Source: JBBIQS01 sp037442205
GTDB lineage: Bacteria; Myxococcota; Myxococcia; Myxococcales; UBA5297
DNA: 64,000 bases
NCBI GenBank assembly: GCA_037442205.1
Contig: JBBIQS010000020.1
Span: forward strand, 1-64,000
Direction: 5' to 3'
Part shown: positions 8,364 through 18,526 of the stretch, piece after piece
Layout of the letters: each line of letters opens with the position of its first letter
Numbering within the stretch: the first letter of the stretch is position 1
Position numbers and translations under genes: made by a program
Notes under the pieces: generated by a model
Told to the model about the DNA's origin: nothing
Databases searched by the model: none
The model's input: the letters and a program-made list of their open reading frames with translations, nothing else

Positions 8364-9350
8364 ATGAGCGCCATCGATCTATATCCGTCAGGCTTTTCGC
8401 GCCCCGACCCCTGGTCTCTCCCGGCCGCCAAGGTCGAGGTCCGCCCCACGCGATCCACCGAGGTGCTGGTGGCCTCGGGCGAGGGGAGGGAGCGGGTCTG
8501 GGTGCTCAATCCCTACTCCGGCTGCGAGTTCGCCTGCAGCTACTGCTCGGCGCGCCGGCTGCCTCCCTTTGAAGGCGCCGACCCGCGCCTGTTCGAGCGC
8601 GACATCCACCTGCGGGCCAACGCCGCCGAGGCGGTTCAGCGCGCGCTCCGGGATGGCAGCCTGTACGGCGCCCGCCTGGAGCTGGGGACCACCTGCGATC
8701 CCTGGCAGCCGGCGGAGAGGCAGGCCCGGGCGACCCGCGGCGCGCTGGAGGTGCTGGCGCGCTTCGGCCGGGTCGAGCTCTACGCCTCCACCCGCTCCAC
8801 CCTGGCCCCGCGCGACGGCGATCTGCTCTCGGCCATCGCCCGAAACGGGCGGGCGCGGGTGGCCTTCTCGATCGGATCGCTCGAGCTTCGGCTGACCCGG
8901 CTGCTCGAGCCGCTGGCCCCGACCCCTGACCGGCGGCTGGTGGCGATGGAGGCCCTGGCCCGCAGCGGGGTGGAGGTGGGGGTGGCCATCTCCCCGGTGG
9001 TGGCCGGCTGCAACGACTCGCTGTCGGCGCTGGAGGCGCTGCTGCGGCGGGCGCGCAGCGCCGGGGCCAGCTTCGCCTCGGTCCAGGCGCTGAGCATGCC
9101 GCAACCGGCGCGGGAGCGGCTGGTGCGCTTCGTCGCCCGCTTCGACCCGGAGCGGGCCAGCCGCTTCAACCGCCTGCTGGCGCGCTCCGCCGAGTCCGAC
9201 CCGCACTTCGCCTCGCGGCTGCAGCAGCGCTTCGCCGAGGCCTGCCGCCAGGTCGGGCTCGAGCCCCTGCCGGCGCCGGGAGCGGCGCCCCTCGCTCCCC
9301 GCCGACCCCGGCAGCTGAGCCTCTTCCCCCCTCCTCAAGATCAGCTCTGA
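8364..9350 (+). CDS. Spore photoproduct lyase-like radical SAM protein 2
   Basis: A 328-residue paralogue of the preceding gene. CxxxCxxC is at C54, C58 and C61 (NPYSGCEFACSYC). Shared landmarks with its neighbour include the T-x-DPWQPAER / T-DPYQPAER segment about 55-60 residues later, and the EPLAPTPDRRL / EPRAPTPERRM segment. The N-terminus is shorter and different. The C-terminus ends in PRQLSLFPPP, while the first paralogue has RQLCLPID near its N-terminus; PCNA or clamp-binding motifs can look like QLSLF, so this tail might bind the beta clamp (speculative). The start is fixed by the LexA box and by homology. It is probably transcribed separately from its own LexA-controlled promoter. 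Confidence 0.85.
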   Translation: MSAIDLYPSGFSRPDPWSLPAAKVEVRPTRSTEVLVASGEGRERVWVLNPYSGCEFACSYCSARRLPPFEGADPRLFERDIHLRANAAEAVQRALRDGSLYGARLELGTTCDPWQPAERQARATRGALEVLARFGRVELYASTRSTLAPRDGDLLSAIARNGRARVAFSIGSLELRLTRLLEPLAPTPDRRLVAMEALARSGVEVGVAISPVVAGCNDSLSALEALLRRARSAGASFASVQALSMPQPARERLVRFVARFDPERASRFNRLLARSAESDPHFASRLQQRFAEACRQVGLEPLPAPGAAPLAPRRPRQLSLFPPPQDQL

Positions 9351-9831
9351 ACGAGCCGGCTCATTGAGCGCCCGCCTGCTCGGCATGAACCCCCGATCGG
9401 GCGAGGTCCGCCGCCCGACGAAGGGTGCGGCCGGGAAAGTCCGGGGATATTGCCCTGGGACTCCAAGAGCTTGCGCGGCTGTGGCAGTGTGCGCGTCCGC
9501 CTCCGCTGTGCGCCGGTGGACATCCGGCCCCATCGGGGGGTTGTTCGTGTTGACACGCCTGTTTTGGCCGCCAACAATCGTCGGGCGAGTGCGAAAAAAA
9601 AGACGTTACCGGCGGAACGTTCGCGAGCGATCAGCATCCAAAAGCCGCCTCTTGAATTGCCCTCGAGCGGCCGCAGAACACAACCGCCTGTGGGAATTGC
9701 TGGCCGGTGCCCCGGTCAGTGAGGCGGTTTCACGGCAGTGGATTCGAAAGCCGCTGGCCTTGAGTCGGGGATCCCATCGGGTCCTCGTTCTCGGGGTCTG
9801 AGGCGTACCTGGCTGCGTCTGAGAGAACCGA
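9351..9831 (+). other. Non-coding leader region of the respiratory operon
   Basis: About 480 bp without a convincing gene. Base composition drops locally, with an A-run at 9593-9601. It holds the sigma-70-like promoter listed separately and would give a 5' leader of about 245 nt before actA. I found no recognisable riboswitch or small RNA. Confidence 0.5.
9550..9578 (+). promoter_or_regulatory. Sigma-70-type promoter candidate for the act-cox operon
   Basis: TTGACA at 9550-9555 is a perfect -35 hexamer, followed by a 17-bp spacer and AACAAT at 9573-9578 (four of six matches to TATAAT). It is the best promoter-like signal in the long gap before the respiratory operon and points the right way. 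Confidence 0.55.
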
Positions 9832-10479
9832 ATGCATCGCTACCAATTCCCACGGTGGACCAACAAGGCTCCGCGCATCATCCTGCTGGCGGGCCTGGGT
9901 CCTTTGGCGACGTTGCTGGGGATCGGCCTCTGGTACTACGGCTCCAACAAGTACCTCGAGGTCGGCTACGCCCCGGTCCAGCCGGTGCCCTTCTCCCACA
10001 AGCTGCACGCCGGCGACCTGGGGATGGACTGCCGCTACTGCCACTTCACGGTGGAGCGCTCCAGCTTCGCCGCGGTGCCGCCGAGCCAGGTGTGCATGAA
10101 CTGCCACACCAAGGTGCGCCCCGACAGCCCGAATACGCTCCCGGTGCGCGAGAGCATGGCCTCCGGGAATCCGGTCGAGTGGAACCGGGTCCACAAGCTT
10201 CCTGAGTACGTCTATTTCGATCACAGCGCGCACCTGGCGGCGGGCGTCGGTTGCTCCACCTGCCACGGCCGCATCGATCAGATGCCGCGCGTCACCCAGG
10301 ACCAGCCGCTGACCATGAGCTGGTGTCTGGACTGCCACCGCAACCCGGGGCCGAACCTCCGCGCTCCGGCTGACCTGACCAACATGGCCTGGGTGACCAA
10401 GCCCGAGGGTGCCGCGCCGGTCGCCGCCAACGGCCGCAAGGTCGCCCCGCCCACCAACTGCTCCGGGTGCCACCGATGA
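9832..10479 (+). CDS. actA: Alternative complex III pentahaem cytochrome c subunit ActA
   Basis: A 215-residue protein with one N-terminal membrane anchor (about residues 15-37) and five CxxCH haem c sites: CRYCH (67-71), CMNCH, CSTCH, CLDCH and CSGCH at the very C-terminus. Five sites, the anchor and position as first gene of an act operon match ActA of alternative complex III, the quinol:electron acceptor oxidoreductase that replaces bc1. It hands electrons from quinol toward the terminal oxidase on the periplasmic face. The stop codon overlaps the ATG of actB (ATGA), so the two are translationally coupled. Confidence 0.93.
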   Translation: MHRYQFPRWTNKAPRIILLAGLGPLATLLGIGLWYYGSNKYLEVGYAPVQPVPFSHKLHAGDLGMDCRYCHFTVERSSFAAVPPSQVCMNCHTKVRPDSPNTLPVRESMASGNPVEWNRVHKLPEYVYFDHSAHLAAGVGCSTCHGRIDQMPRVTQDQPLTMSWCLDCHRNPGPNLRAPADLTNMAWVTKPEGAAPVAANGRKVAPPTNCSGCHR

Positions 10480-13451
10480 AGCGCGCTCACTACCAATACG
10501 GAATCGATCGCTCCGGCAAGAACTACTGGCGCAGCCTGGGCGAGCTGTCCAAGTCGCCCGAGTTCCAGGAGGCCTTGGAGCGCGAGTTCCCCGAGGGCGC
10601 CGCCGAGCTTTCCGACGGCTTCTCCCGCCGCGGCTTCCTGTCGCTGATGGGCGCCTCGCTGGGCCTGGCCGGCTTGTCGGCCTGCCGCCGTCCTGAGGAG
10701 AAGATCCTCCCCTACGCCAAGGCCCCCGAGCACCTGATTCCGGGCAAGCCGCTCTACTACGCCACCGCGATGCCGTTCATGGGCACCGCCATCGGCCTGC
10801 TGGTGGAGAGCCACGAGGGGCGTCCGACCAAGATCGAGGGCAATCCCCGCCACCCGGAGAGCCTGGGCGGCGCCAGTGCCTGGGTGCAGGCGTCGATCCT
10901 CGACCTCTACGATCCGGACCGCAGCGCCGCTCCGAGCGAGAAGGGCACCGCGCGGACCTGGGAGGAGGCCTCGGCCTTCCTCACCAAGCTCGGCGCTTCC
11001 TTCGTCGAGAAGAAGGGCAAGGGCCTGGTCATCCTGACCGAGGCGCACCGCTCGCCGACGCTGGCCGCCGGCCTGGCCGCGCTGCTGCAGAAGCTGCCCG
11101 AGGCCAAGGTCGTCCGCTACGAGCCGTTCACCCGCGACGCGGCTCGTCAGGGCGCGGCGCTGGCCTTCGGCCGCCCGCTGGACGTCACCTACGCCCTCGA
11201 CAAGGCCGACGTGATCGTCGCCCTGGACAGCGACCTGCTGCAGACCGAGGGCAGCCCGCTCAAGTCCGCCCGCCAGTTCGCCTCGCGCCGCATCGTCCAC
11301 GAGCCGGGCGACAAGATGAACCGGCTCTACGCGGTGGAGAGTACCTTCACCGTGACCGGCGCCTCCGCCGATCACCGGCTGCGCGCGCGCCGCTCGGAGA
11401 TCGCCGGAGTCCTCTCCGCCCTGGCCCAGAAACTGGCGCAGAAGGGCGTGGCGCTGCCGGCCGAGGTCCTGGCCTCCAAGTCGGCGCCGCTGGCCGGCAA
11501 GGCCGAGAAGTTCGTCGCCGCCCTGGCCTCGGATCTGGCTTCCAAGCCGGGCCGCGGGGCCATCGTCGTGGGCCACTCGCAGCCGGCGGCGGTCCACGCC
11601 CTGGCGGCGATCGTCAACCAGGCCCTGGGCAACGTCGGCCAGACCGTCCGCTACGTGAAGCCGTTCGACGCCGCGCCCGAGGGCCCCGCCGCCCTGCGCG
11701 AGCTGGCGGCCTCGATGCAGAAGGGCGAGGTCGAGGCGCTGGTGATGCTCGGCGGCAACCCGGTCTTCGCTGCTCCCGCCGACGCCCAGTTCGCCCAGGC
11801 GCTGGCCAGGGTCGGCACCACCGTCCACCTGTCGAGCTACCTCGACGAGACCGGCGCCGCCTCCACCTGGCACCTCAACCAGGCCCACTACCTGGAGTCC
11901 TGGTCCGACGTCCGCTCCGAGACCGGCCTGCTGAGCATCGTGCAGCCGCTCATCGCCCCGCTCTTCGACGGGCGCACCGAGGCCGAGGTGGTGGAGCTGC
12001 TGCTGGGCACCCCGCGCAAGGCCTACGAGCTGGTGCGCCAGACGCTGCAGGCCGAGCGCGGCGCCGCCTTTGAGACCGCGTGGAAGCACGCGCTGGTCGA
12101 CGGCCTGGTCGCCGACTCCGAGTACGCCGAGGAGAAGGTCGAGCCCAACGCGCAGGCCGTGGCCCAAGCGCTATCGGCCCTCAAGCCGGTCTCCGGGCTG
12201 GAGCTGACCTTCCACGCCGACGCCCACGCCTTCGACGGCCGCTTCGCCAACAACGGCTGGATGCAGGAAGCGCCGGACCCGATGTCCAAGCTGACCTGGG
12301 ACAACGCCGCCGGCTTCGCCGAGGCCACCGCCCAGAAGCTGGGGCTGGCCGAGGGCGACCTGGTCGAGCTGACCCTCGACGGCAAGACCGTGGCGCTGCC
12401 GGTGGTGATCGCCCCCGGCCAGGCCGACGAGTCGGTCTCGGTGACCCTGGGCCAGGGCCGCCGCCAGGCGGGCAAGGTGGGCACCGGCGTCGGCCATGAC
12501 GTCTACCCGCTCTTCGGCAGCCAGACTCCGGGCGTCGCCGGGCCGGTGACCGCCAAAAAGTCCGGGAGCGGCTACGTCCTGGCGCGCACCCAGGAGCACA
12601 GCGCCATGGAAGGCCGGCCGCTGGTGCGCGAGGGCACGCTGGCCGAGTTCGAGAAGAAGCCCGAGTTCGCCAAGGAGATGGTCGAGTCGCCGAAGTTGGC
12701 GAGCATCTTCGCCGACCACGAGTACCAGGGTCACCGCTGGGGCATGGTCATCGACCTCAACGGCTGCATCGGCTGCAACGCCTGCATGGTGGCCTGCCAG
12801 TCGGAGAACAACATCCCGCTGGTCGGCAAGTCCGGCGTCATCCGCAACCGCGAGATGCACTGGATCCGCGTCGACCGCTACTTCGAGGGCGCCGGCGCCG
12901 AGGATCCGCAGGCGGTGTTCCAGCCGATCAGCTGCCACCAGTGCGAGAACGCGCCCTGCGAGCAGGTCTGCCCGGTCGGCGCCACCACCCACAGCCAGGA
13001 AGGCCTGAACGACATGGCCTACAACCGCTGCGTGGGCACCCGCTACTGCGCCAACAACTGCCCGTACAAGGTCCGGCGCTTCAACTTCTTCAACTACAAC
13101 AAGGAAGTCGCCGAGATCTCCAAGATGCGGATGAACCCGGACGTCACCGTCCGCGCCCGCGGCATCATGGAGAAGTGCACCTACTGCGTGCAGCGGATCA
13201 TGCACGCACGAATCAACACGCACACCCAGGGCAAGGACCGGGTGGCCGACGGCGAGGTGGTCTCCGCCTGCCAGCAGACCTGCCCGACCAAGGCCATCCA
13301 CTTCGGCGACCTGAACGATCCGAACAGCGACGTGTCGCGCCACGCCAAGCTGCCGCGCGACTACCAACTGCTCGAAGAGCTCAACATCCGGCCGCGCACC
13401 TCGTTCCTGGCGCGCGTGCGCAACCCCAACCCTGAGCTGGAGGGCGCATGA
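10476..13451 (+). CDS. actB: Alternative complex III ActB (molybdopterin-oxidoreductase-like plus iron-sulfur domain)
   Basis: A 991-residue subunit. A Tat-type signal (SRRGFLSLMG) sits near residues 50-60, inset by a leader as is usual in ActB. Residues up to about 740 resemble molybdopterin oxidoreductases, but in known complexes this part carries no molybdenum cofactor. The C-terminal part (about 760-960) has four cysteine clusters: CIGCNACMVAC, CHQCENAPCEQVC, CVGTRYCANNC and CTYC...CQQTC. These fit three [4Fe-4S] and one [3Fe-4S] clusters. It relays electrons between the NrfD-like quinol site and haems. Start at the ATG at 10476, overlapping the actA stop; a GTG nine bases earlier is less likely. 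Confidence 0.93.
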   Translation: MKRAHYQYGIDRSGKNYWRSLGELSKSPEFQEALEREFPEGAAELSDGFSRRGFLSLMGASLGLAGLSACRRPEEKILPYAKAPEHLIPGKPLYYATAMPFMGTAIGLLVESHEGRPTKIEGNPRHPESLGGASAWVQASILDLYDPDRSAAPSEKGTARTWEEASAFLTKLGASFVEKKGKGLVILTEAHRSPTLAAGLAALLQKLPEAKVVRYEPFTRDAARQGAALAFGRPLDVTYALDKADVIVALDSDLLQTEGSPLKSARQFASRRIVHEPGDKMNRLYAVESTFTVTGASADHRLRARRSEIAGVLSALAQKLAQKGVALPAEVLASKSAPLAGKAEKFVAALASDLASKPGRGAIVVGHSQPAAVHALAAIVNQALGNVGQTVRYVKPFDAAPEGPAALRELAASMQKGEVEALVMLGGNPVFAAPADAQFAQALARVGTTVHLSSYLDETGAASTWHLNQAHYLESWSDVRSETGLLSIVQPLIAPLFDGRTEAEVVELLLGTPRKAYELVRQTLQAERGAAFETAWKHALVDGLVADSEYAEEKVEPNAQAVAQALSALKPVSGLELTFHADAHAFDGRFANNGWMQEAPDPMSKLTWDNAAGFAEATAQKLGLAEGDLVELTLDGKTVALPVVIAPGQADESVSVTLGQGRRQAGKVGTGVGHDVYPLFGSQTPGVAGPVTAKKSGSGYVLARTQEHSAMEGRPLVREGTLAEFEKKPEFAKEMVESPKLASIFADHEYQGHRWGMVIDLNGCIGCNACMVACQSENNIPLVGKSGVIRNREMHWIRVDRYFEGAGAEDPQAVFQPISCHQCENAPCEQVCPVGATTHSQEGLNDMAYNRCVGTRYCANNCPYKVRRFNFFNYNKEVAEISKMRMNPDVTVRARGIMEKCTYCVQRIMHARINTHTQGKDRVADGEVVSACQQTCPTKAIHFGDLNDPNSDVSRHAKLPRDYQLLEELNIRPRTSFLARVRNPNPELEGA

Positions 13452-14887
13452 GCGCCGCCCCCGAGAGACTGGTGGAGGATCCCTCCACTCGCCCGCCGCT
13501 GGTCCTGGGCAACACCGACTTCCACGACGTCACCGAGAAGGTGGCGGGCATCGTCGAGAGCAAGGCGCCCAAGCTGTGGGTGCTGCTGCTGATGATGGCC
13601 CTGAGCCTGGCCCTGGTGCTGGCCGGGTCGATCCTGGACCTGGTGGGCAAGGGCATCGGCGAGTGGGGTCTGAACCATCCGGTCGGCTGGGCCTGGGACA
13701 TCACCGGCTTCGTCTTCTGGATCGGCATCGGCCACGCCGGCACGCTGATCAGCGCCATCCTCTTCCTGTTCCGGCAGAAGTGGCGCACCTCGATCAACCG
13801 CGCCGCCGAGGCGATGACCATCTTCGCGGTGGTCTCGGCGCTGCTCTACCCGACCATCCACGTCGGCCGCCTCTGGTTCCTGTACTGGTTCTTCCCGGTG
13901 CCCAACCAGATGGGCGTCTGGCCGAACTTCCGCAGCCCGCTGCTGTGGGACTTCGTGGCGGTGTCGACCTACGGCACGGTGTCGGCACTGTTCTGGTTCA
14001 CCGGCCTGGTCCCCGACCTGGCCACCCTGCGCGACCGCGCCACCAGCAAGGTCAAGCAGGTGGTCTACGGGGTGCTGGCCCTGGGCTGGCGCGGCTCGCA
14101 GCGGCACTGGCAGAACTACGAGAAGGCCTACCTGCTGCTGGCCGGCCTCTCCACCCCGCTGGTGCTCTCCGTCCACACCATCGTCTCCTTCGACTTCGCG
14201 GTTTCGGTCATCCCCGGCTGGCACACCACCATCTTCCCGCCGTACTTCGTCGCCGGCGCCATCTTCTCCGGCTTCGCGATGGTGCAGACGCTGATGATCC
14301 TGGCCCGCAAGGCCTTCGGTCTGCAGAACCTGCTGACCGAGCGGCACATGGAGAACATGAACAAGGTCATGCTCGGTACCGGAAGCCTGGTCGGCTACGC
14401 GTACGGCATGGAGTTCTTCATCGCCTGGTACTCGGGGAATCCCTACGAGGCCTTCGCCTTCATCAACCGCGCCTTCGGCCCCTACGCCTGGGCCTACTGG
14501 ACGATGATCAGCTGCAACGTGCTGTTCCCGCAGCTGTTCTGGTTCAAGAAGGTCCGCACCAGCGTCGCGGCCAGCTTCGTCCTCTCGATCATCGTCAACA
14601 TCGGCATGTGGTTCGAGCGGTTCGTGATCATCGTCACCAGCCTGCACCGCGACTTCCTGCCGTCGAGCTGGGCCTACTTCACCCCGACCATCGTCGACGT
14701 CTCCACCTTCGTCGGGACCTTCGGCCTGTTCTTCACCCTGTTCCTGCTGTTCCTGCGCTACCTGCCGATGATCGCCATGGCGGAGATCAAGCAGGTGATG
14801 CCGCAGGCCAGCGCCCATCCCGCCGGGCACCACGCGGCCCACGCCGCCGGCGAGCACGGCCAGGGAGGCTCCCATGCAATCGCCTGA
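13448..14887 (+). CDS. actC: Alternative complex III NrfD-like membrane subunit ActC
   Basis: A 479-residue integral membrane protein with about ten helices, of the NrfD/PsrC family. In alternative complex III, ActC forms the quinol-oxidising site and interacts with the iron-sulfur domain of ActB. Typical segments include the early helix pair ending GHAGTLISAILFLFRQ and an aromatic-rich stretch near NPYEAFAFINRAFGPYAWAYW. The C-terminal tail is His/Ala-rich (about 20 residues) and probably disordered. The start ATG overlaps the actB stop by four bases, and its end overlaps actD by 14, so expression is tightly coupled. Confidence 0.92.
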   Translation: MSAAPERLVEDPSTRPPLVLGNTDFHDVTEKVAGIVESKAPKLWVLLLMMALSLALVLAGSILDLVGKGIGEWGLNHPVGWAWDITGFVFWIGIGHAGTLISAILFLFRQKWRTSINRAAEAMTIFAVVSALLYPTIHVGRLWFLYWFFPVPNQMGVWPNFRSPLLWDFVAVSTYGTVSALFWFTGLVPDLATLRDRATSKVKQVVYGVLALGWRGSQRHWQNYEKAYLLLAGLSTPLVLSVHTIVSFDFAVSVIPGWHTTIFPPYFVAGAIFSGFAMVQTLMILARKAFGLQNLLTERHMENMNKVMLGTGSLVGYAYGMEFFIAWYSGNPYEAFAFINRAFGPYAWAYWTMISCNVLFPQLFWFKKVRTSVAASFVLSIIVNIGMWFERFVIIVTSLHRDFLPSSWAYFTPTIVDVSTFVGTFGLFFTLFLLFLRYLPMIAMAEIKQVMPQASAHPAGHHAAHAAGEHGQGGSHAIA

Positions 14888-15431
14888 GCAAGCTCCCGCG
14901 GCGGACCAGCCGTTCGCGCTGGTCGGCACCTTCGACACCCCGGCGGCGCTGGTCCACGCCTGCGAGGCGCTGCGCGACCAGGGCTACGAGAAGTTCGACG
15001 CCCACACTCCGTTCCCGGTCCACGGGCTGGACCGGGCGATGGGAATGAAGGCCAGCAAGGTGGCCTGGATCACCCTGGGCGCCGGGCTGATGGGCGGCCT
15101 GGGCGGCTTCGCGCTGCAGATGTGGACCCAGGGCGTCGACTACCCGCAGAACATCTCCGGCAAGCCGTTCTTCGCCTTCCAGGCCTACGTGCCGGTGACC
15201 TTCGAGGCCACCATCCTCTGCGCCGCCCTGGGGACCTTCCTCGGGATGTGGGCGCTCAACCGCCTGCCGGAGCTTTTCCACCCGGTCCACCAGGCCAAGC
15301 ACTTCCCCAAGGTCAGCGACGACAAGTTCCTGGTCAGCATCGAGGCCTCGGACCAGAAGTTCGAGCGCCGCAAGACCGCGGAGCTGCTGGCCGGCCTGGG
15401 GGCCAAGGACGTCGAGGAGGTGGCGCCGTGA
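14874..15431 (+). CDS. actD: Alternative complex III subunit ActD (DUF3341)
   Basis: A 185-residue protein with an N-terminal ferredoxin-like soluble part (ALVGTFDTPAALVHACEALRDQGYEKFDAHTPFPVHGLDRAMG), two membrane helices (about 62-82 and 108-128) and a short C-terminal domain. This is the DUF3341 architecture of ActD. It is a structural subunit on the cytoplasmic side of alternative complex III with no cofactor. The gene overlaps actC, and its stop overlaps the GTG start of actE (GTGA). Confidence 0.9.
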   Translation: MQSPEQAPAADQPFALVGTFDTPAALVHACEALRDQGYEKFDAHTPFPVHGLDRAMGMKASKVAWITLGAGLMGGLGGFALQMWTQGVDYPQNISGKPFFAFQAYVPVTFEATILCAALGTFLGMWALNRLPELFHPVHQAKHFPKVSDDKFLVSIEASDQKFERRKTAELLAGLGAKDVEEVAP

Positions 15432-16026
15432 AATTTGCGCCGCTCGCGCTTTTGCCGTTGGCTCTCGCCGCCTGCCGCGGCGATCCCGCCGATCAGCCGC
15501 CGATGCACCTGATCATGGACATGCGCAACCAGGCCAAGTACCGGCCGGAAGGGGAGAGCGCCTTCTTCGCCGACAAGCGGGCCATGCGCGCCCCGGTCGA
15601 GGGGACCATCGCCCAGGGCCAGCTGTTCGAGGACCAGGCATTCTACAAGGGCCGCACCGAGCAGGGCTTCCTGCTCAAGTCGCCGCAGGAGGTCTCCGAG
15701 TCGAGCCTGCGCCGCGGCCAGGAGCGCTTCAACATCTACTGCTCGCCCTGCCACGACCGCACCGGCACCGGCCGCGGCCTGACCGTGCAGCGCGGCTTCC
15801 CGCCGCCAGTCGACCTGAACGGCGAGCGGGTCCGCAACTTCGCCGACGGCGAAATCTTCAACGTGATCACTCGCGGCGTCCGCAACATGCCCTCCTACGC
15901 GGCCCAGATCCCCGAGGAGGACCGCTGGAAGATCGTGGCCTGGGTGCGGGTGCTGCAGCGCAGCCAGCACGGCAGCCTGGCCGACGTTCCGCCGGAGCAA
16001 CGCGAGCAGATCGAACCGGAGGCCAA

Positions 16027-16030
<4 letters not shown>
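15428..16030 (+). CDS. actE: Alternative complex III monohaem cytochrome c lipoprotein ActE
   Basis: A 200-residue lipoprotein. The signal sequence ends in a lipobox (LALAAC), so the mature Cys is predicted to be lipidated. One haem c site (CSPCH) lies mid-protein with a downstream Met ligand candidate (RNMPSYAAQI). The start is the GTG at 15428, overlapping the actD stop; the frame is open further upstream but that part lies inside actD. In the complex it carries electrons from ActA to the oxidase or a soluble carrier. The gene ends in a four-base overlap with actF. Confidence 0.9.
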
Positions 16031-17226
<1,196 letters not shown>

Positions 17227-17242
17227 TCTGCAAGGACCTGTC

Positions 17243-17668
17243 ATGAGCGAAGTTGACAGCCCACGGACAACCTTCCTCTTCGTCTCGGTCATCGGTGGGG
17301 TGATCCTCACCACCGTGCTGGTGCTGGGCGTCTACGAGTACGTCTCGGGGGCGCTGCGCGACGAGGTCAGCCGCAAGCAACTGCAGCCCGAGGCCAGCGC
17401 CCTGCGCCTGCTGCGCGCCGAGGAGCAGGCCAAGCTGACGCACTACCAGTGGGTCGATCAGAAGGCCGGAGTGGTGCGGATCCCGGTGGAGAAGGCGATG
17501 GCGCTGGTGCTGGCCGAGTGGCCCAGCCGACCCAGCGGCTTCGGCCCCGGCGCTCCCGATCTGACTCCGGCCGCGCCGGCGGCGCCTGCCGCTCCCGGCG
17601 CCGCGCCGGCCCCCGCCGCTCCGGTGGCGGCCCCGATCGCCCCCGCCGCCGGAGGCGCCGGCAAGTGA
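17243..17668 (+). CDS. Small single-helix membrane protein of the act-cox operon
   Basis: A 141-residue protein of unknown function. It has one membrane helix (about residues 11-30), a periplasmic helical segment with the motif LTHYQWVDQKAGVVRIPVEKAM, and an Ala/Pro-rich tail of about 40 residues. The HYQW...IPVEKAM segment looks conserved-type and I associate it with small proteins found near act/cox genes, but I cannot name a family. It lies between actF and sco, with its stop overlapping the sco GTG. A role in joining alternative complex III to the oxidase or in assembly is plausible from position only. Confidence 0.7.
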   Translation: MSEVDSPRTTFLFVSVIGGVILTTVLVLGVYEYVSGALRDEVSRKQLQPEASALRLLRAEEQAKLTHYQWVDQKAGVVRIPVEKAMALVLAEWPSRPSGFGPGAPDLTPAAPAAPAAPGAAPAPAAPVAAPIAPAAGGAGK

Positions 17669-18522
17669 AGAAGGCCTCGGCCATCCTGCTGGTCGCCCTG
17701 GCGACCTCTCCCGAGCTGGCGCGGGCCGAACAGGCCCTGCCCAAGGAGCTCGAGGAGATCTCCATTCTCGAGAAGCCGGGGGCACAGGTCCCGCTGGATG
17801 CGCCGCTGACCAACCAGGACGGCCAGAAGCTGACCCTGGGCGATTACCTCGAGGGCGACAAGCCGCTGGTGCTGGTGCTGGCCTATTACCACTGCCCGAT
17901 GCTCTGCAACCTGGTGATCAACGGCGTGGCCGACGGCCTCAAGCAGCTGGCCTGGAGCGCCGGGGAGAAGTACCGGGTGCTGGTGGTCAGCTTCGACCCG
18001 CGCGACACCCTGCAGCTGGCGCGCGACAAGCGGCAGCTCTCCCTCGAATCCTACAAGCGCGAGGTGCCGGAGAAGGGCTTCGACTTCGTCGTCTCCGACG
18101 CCGCCAGCGTCAAGCGCATCGCCGACGCGGTGGGCTTCCGCTACAAGTGGGACGAGGCCGGCCAGCAGTACGCCCACGCCGCCGGGGCCTTCGTGCTCAC
18201 TCCCAAGGGCGCGCTGTCGCGCACCCTCTACGGCATCTCCTTCCCCGCCGACTCGCTGCGGATGGCCCTGCTCGAGGCCAGCCAGGGAAAGCTGGGTGGG
18301 GCCTGGGACCAGGTGGTCCTGTTCTGCTTCCACTACGACCCCAACGCCCGCGGCTACGTGCTGGCGGCGACCCGGCTGATGCGCGCCGGCGGGGCCTTCA
18401 CTCTGCTTCTGCTGGCGGCCTTCTTCTCGAGGCTGTGGCGGAAGCGGCCGGTGCCGTCCAATTCCGCGGCGGCCGCCAGCCATCCACTCGCTGCACCCAC
18501 TCCTTCGAAAAGGGGCGCCTGA
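17665..18522 (+). CDS. SCO1/SenC family copper chaperone
   Basis: A 285-residue thioredoxin-fold protein with an N-terminal signal or anchor and a C-terminal membrane helix followed by an Ala/Ser/Pro tail. The copper site CxxxC appears as HCPMLC, with the distal His in the YAHAAGAFVL segment. SCO proteins deliver copper to, or reduce, the CuA site of cytochrome oxidase subunit II. The gene for that subunit starts 5 bp downstream, which supports the assignment. The start is a GTG at 17665 that overlaps the preceding stop. The extra C-terminal helix is common in SCO proteins of act-cox operons. Confidence 0.9.
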   Translation: MKKASAILLVALATSPELARAEQALPKELEEISILEKPGAQVPLDAPLTNQDGQKLTLGDYLEGDKPLVLVLAYYHCPMLCNLVINGVADGLKQLAWSAGEKYRVLVVSFDPRDTLQLARDKRQLSLESYKREVPEKGFDFVVSDAASVKRIADAVGFRYKWDEAGQQYAHAAGAFVLTPKGALSRTLYGISFPADSLRMALLEASQGKLGGAWDQVVLFCFHYDPNARGYVLAATRLMRAGGAFTLLLLAAFFSRLWRKRPVPSNSAAAASHPLAAPTPSKRGA

Positions 18523-18526
18523 ACCC

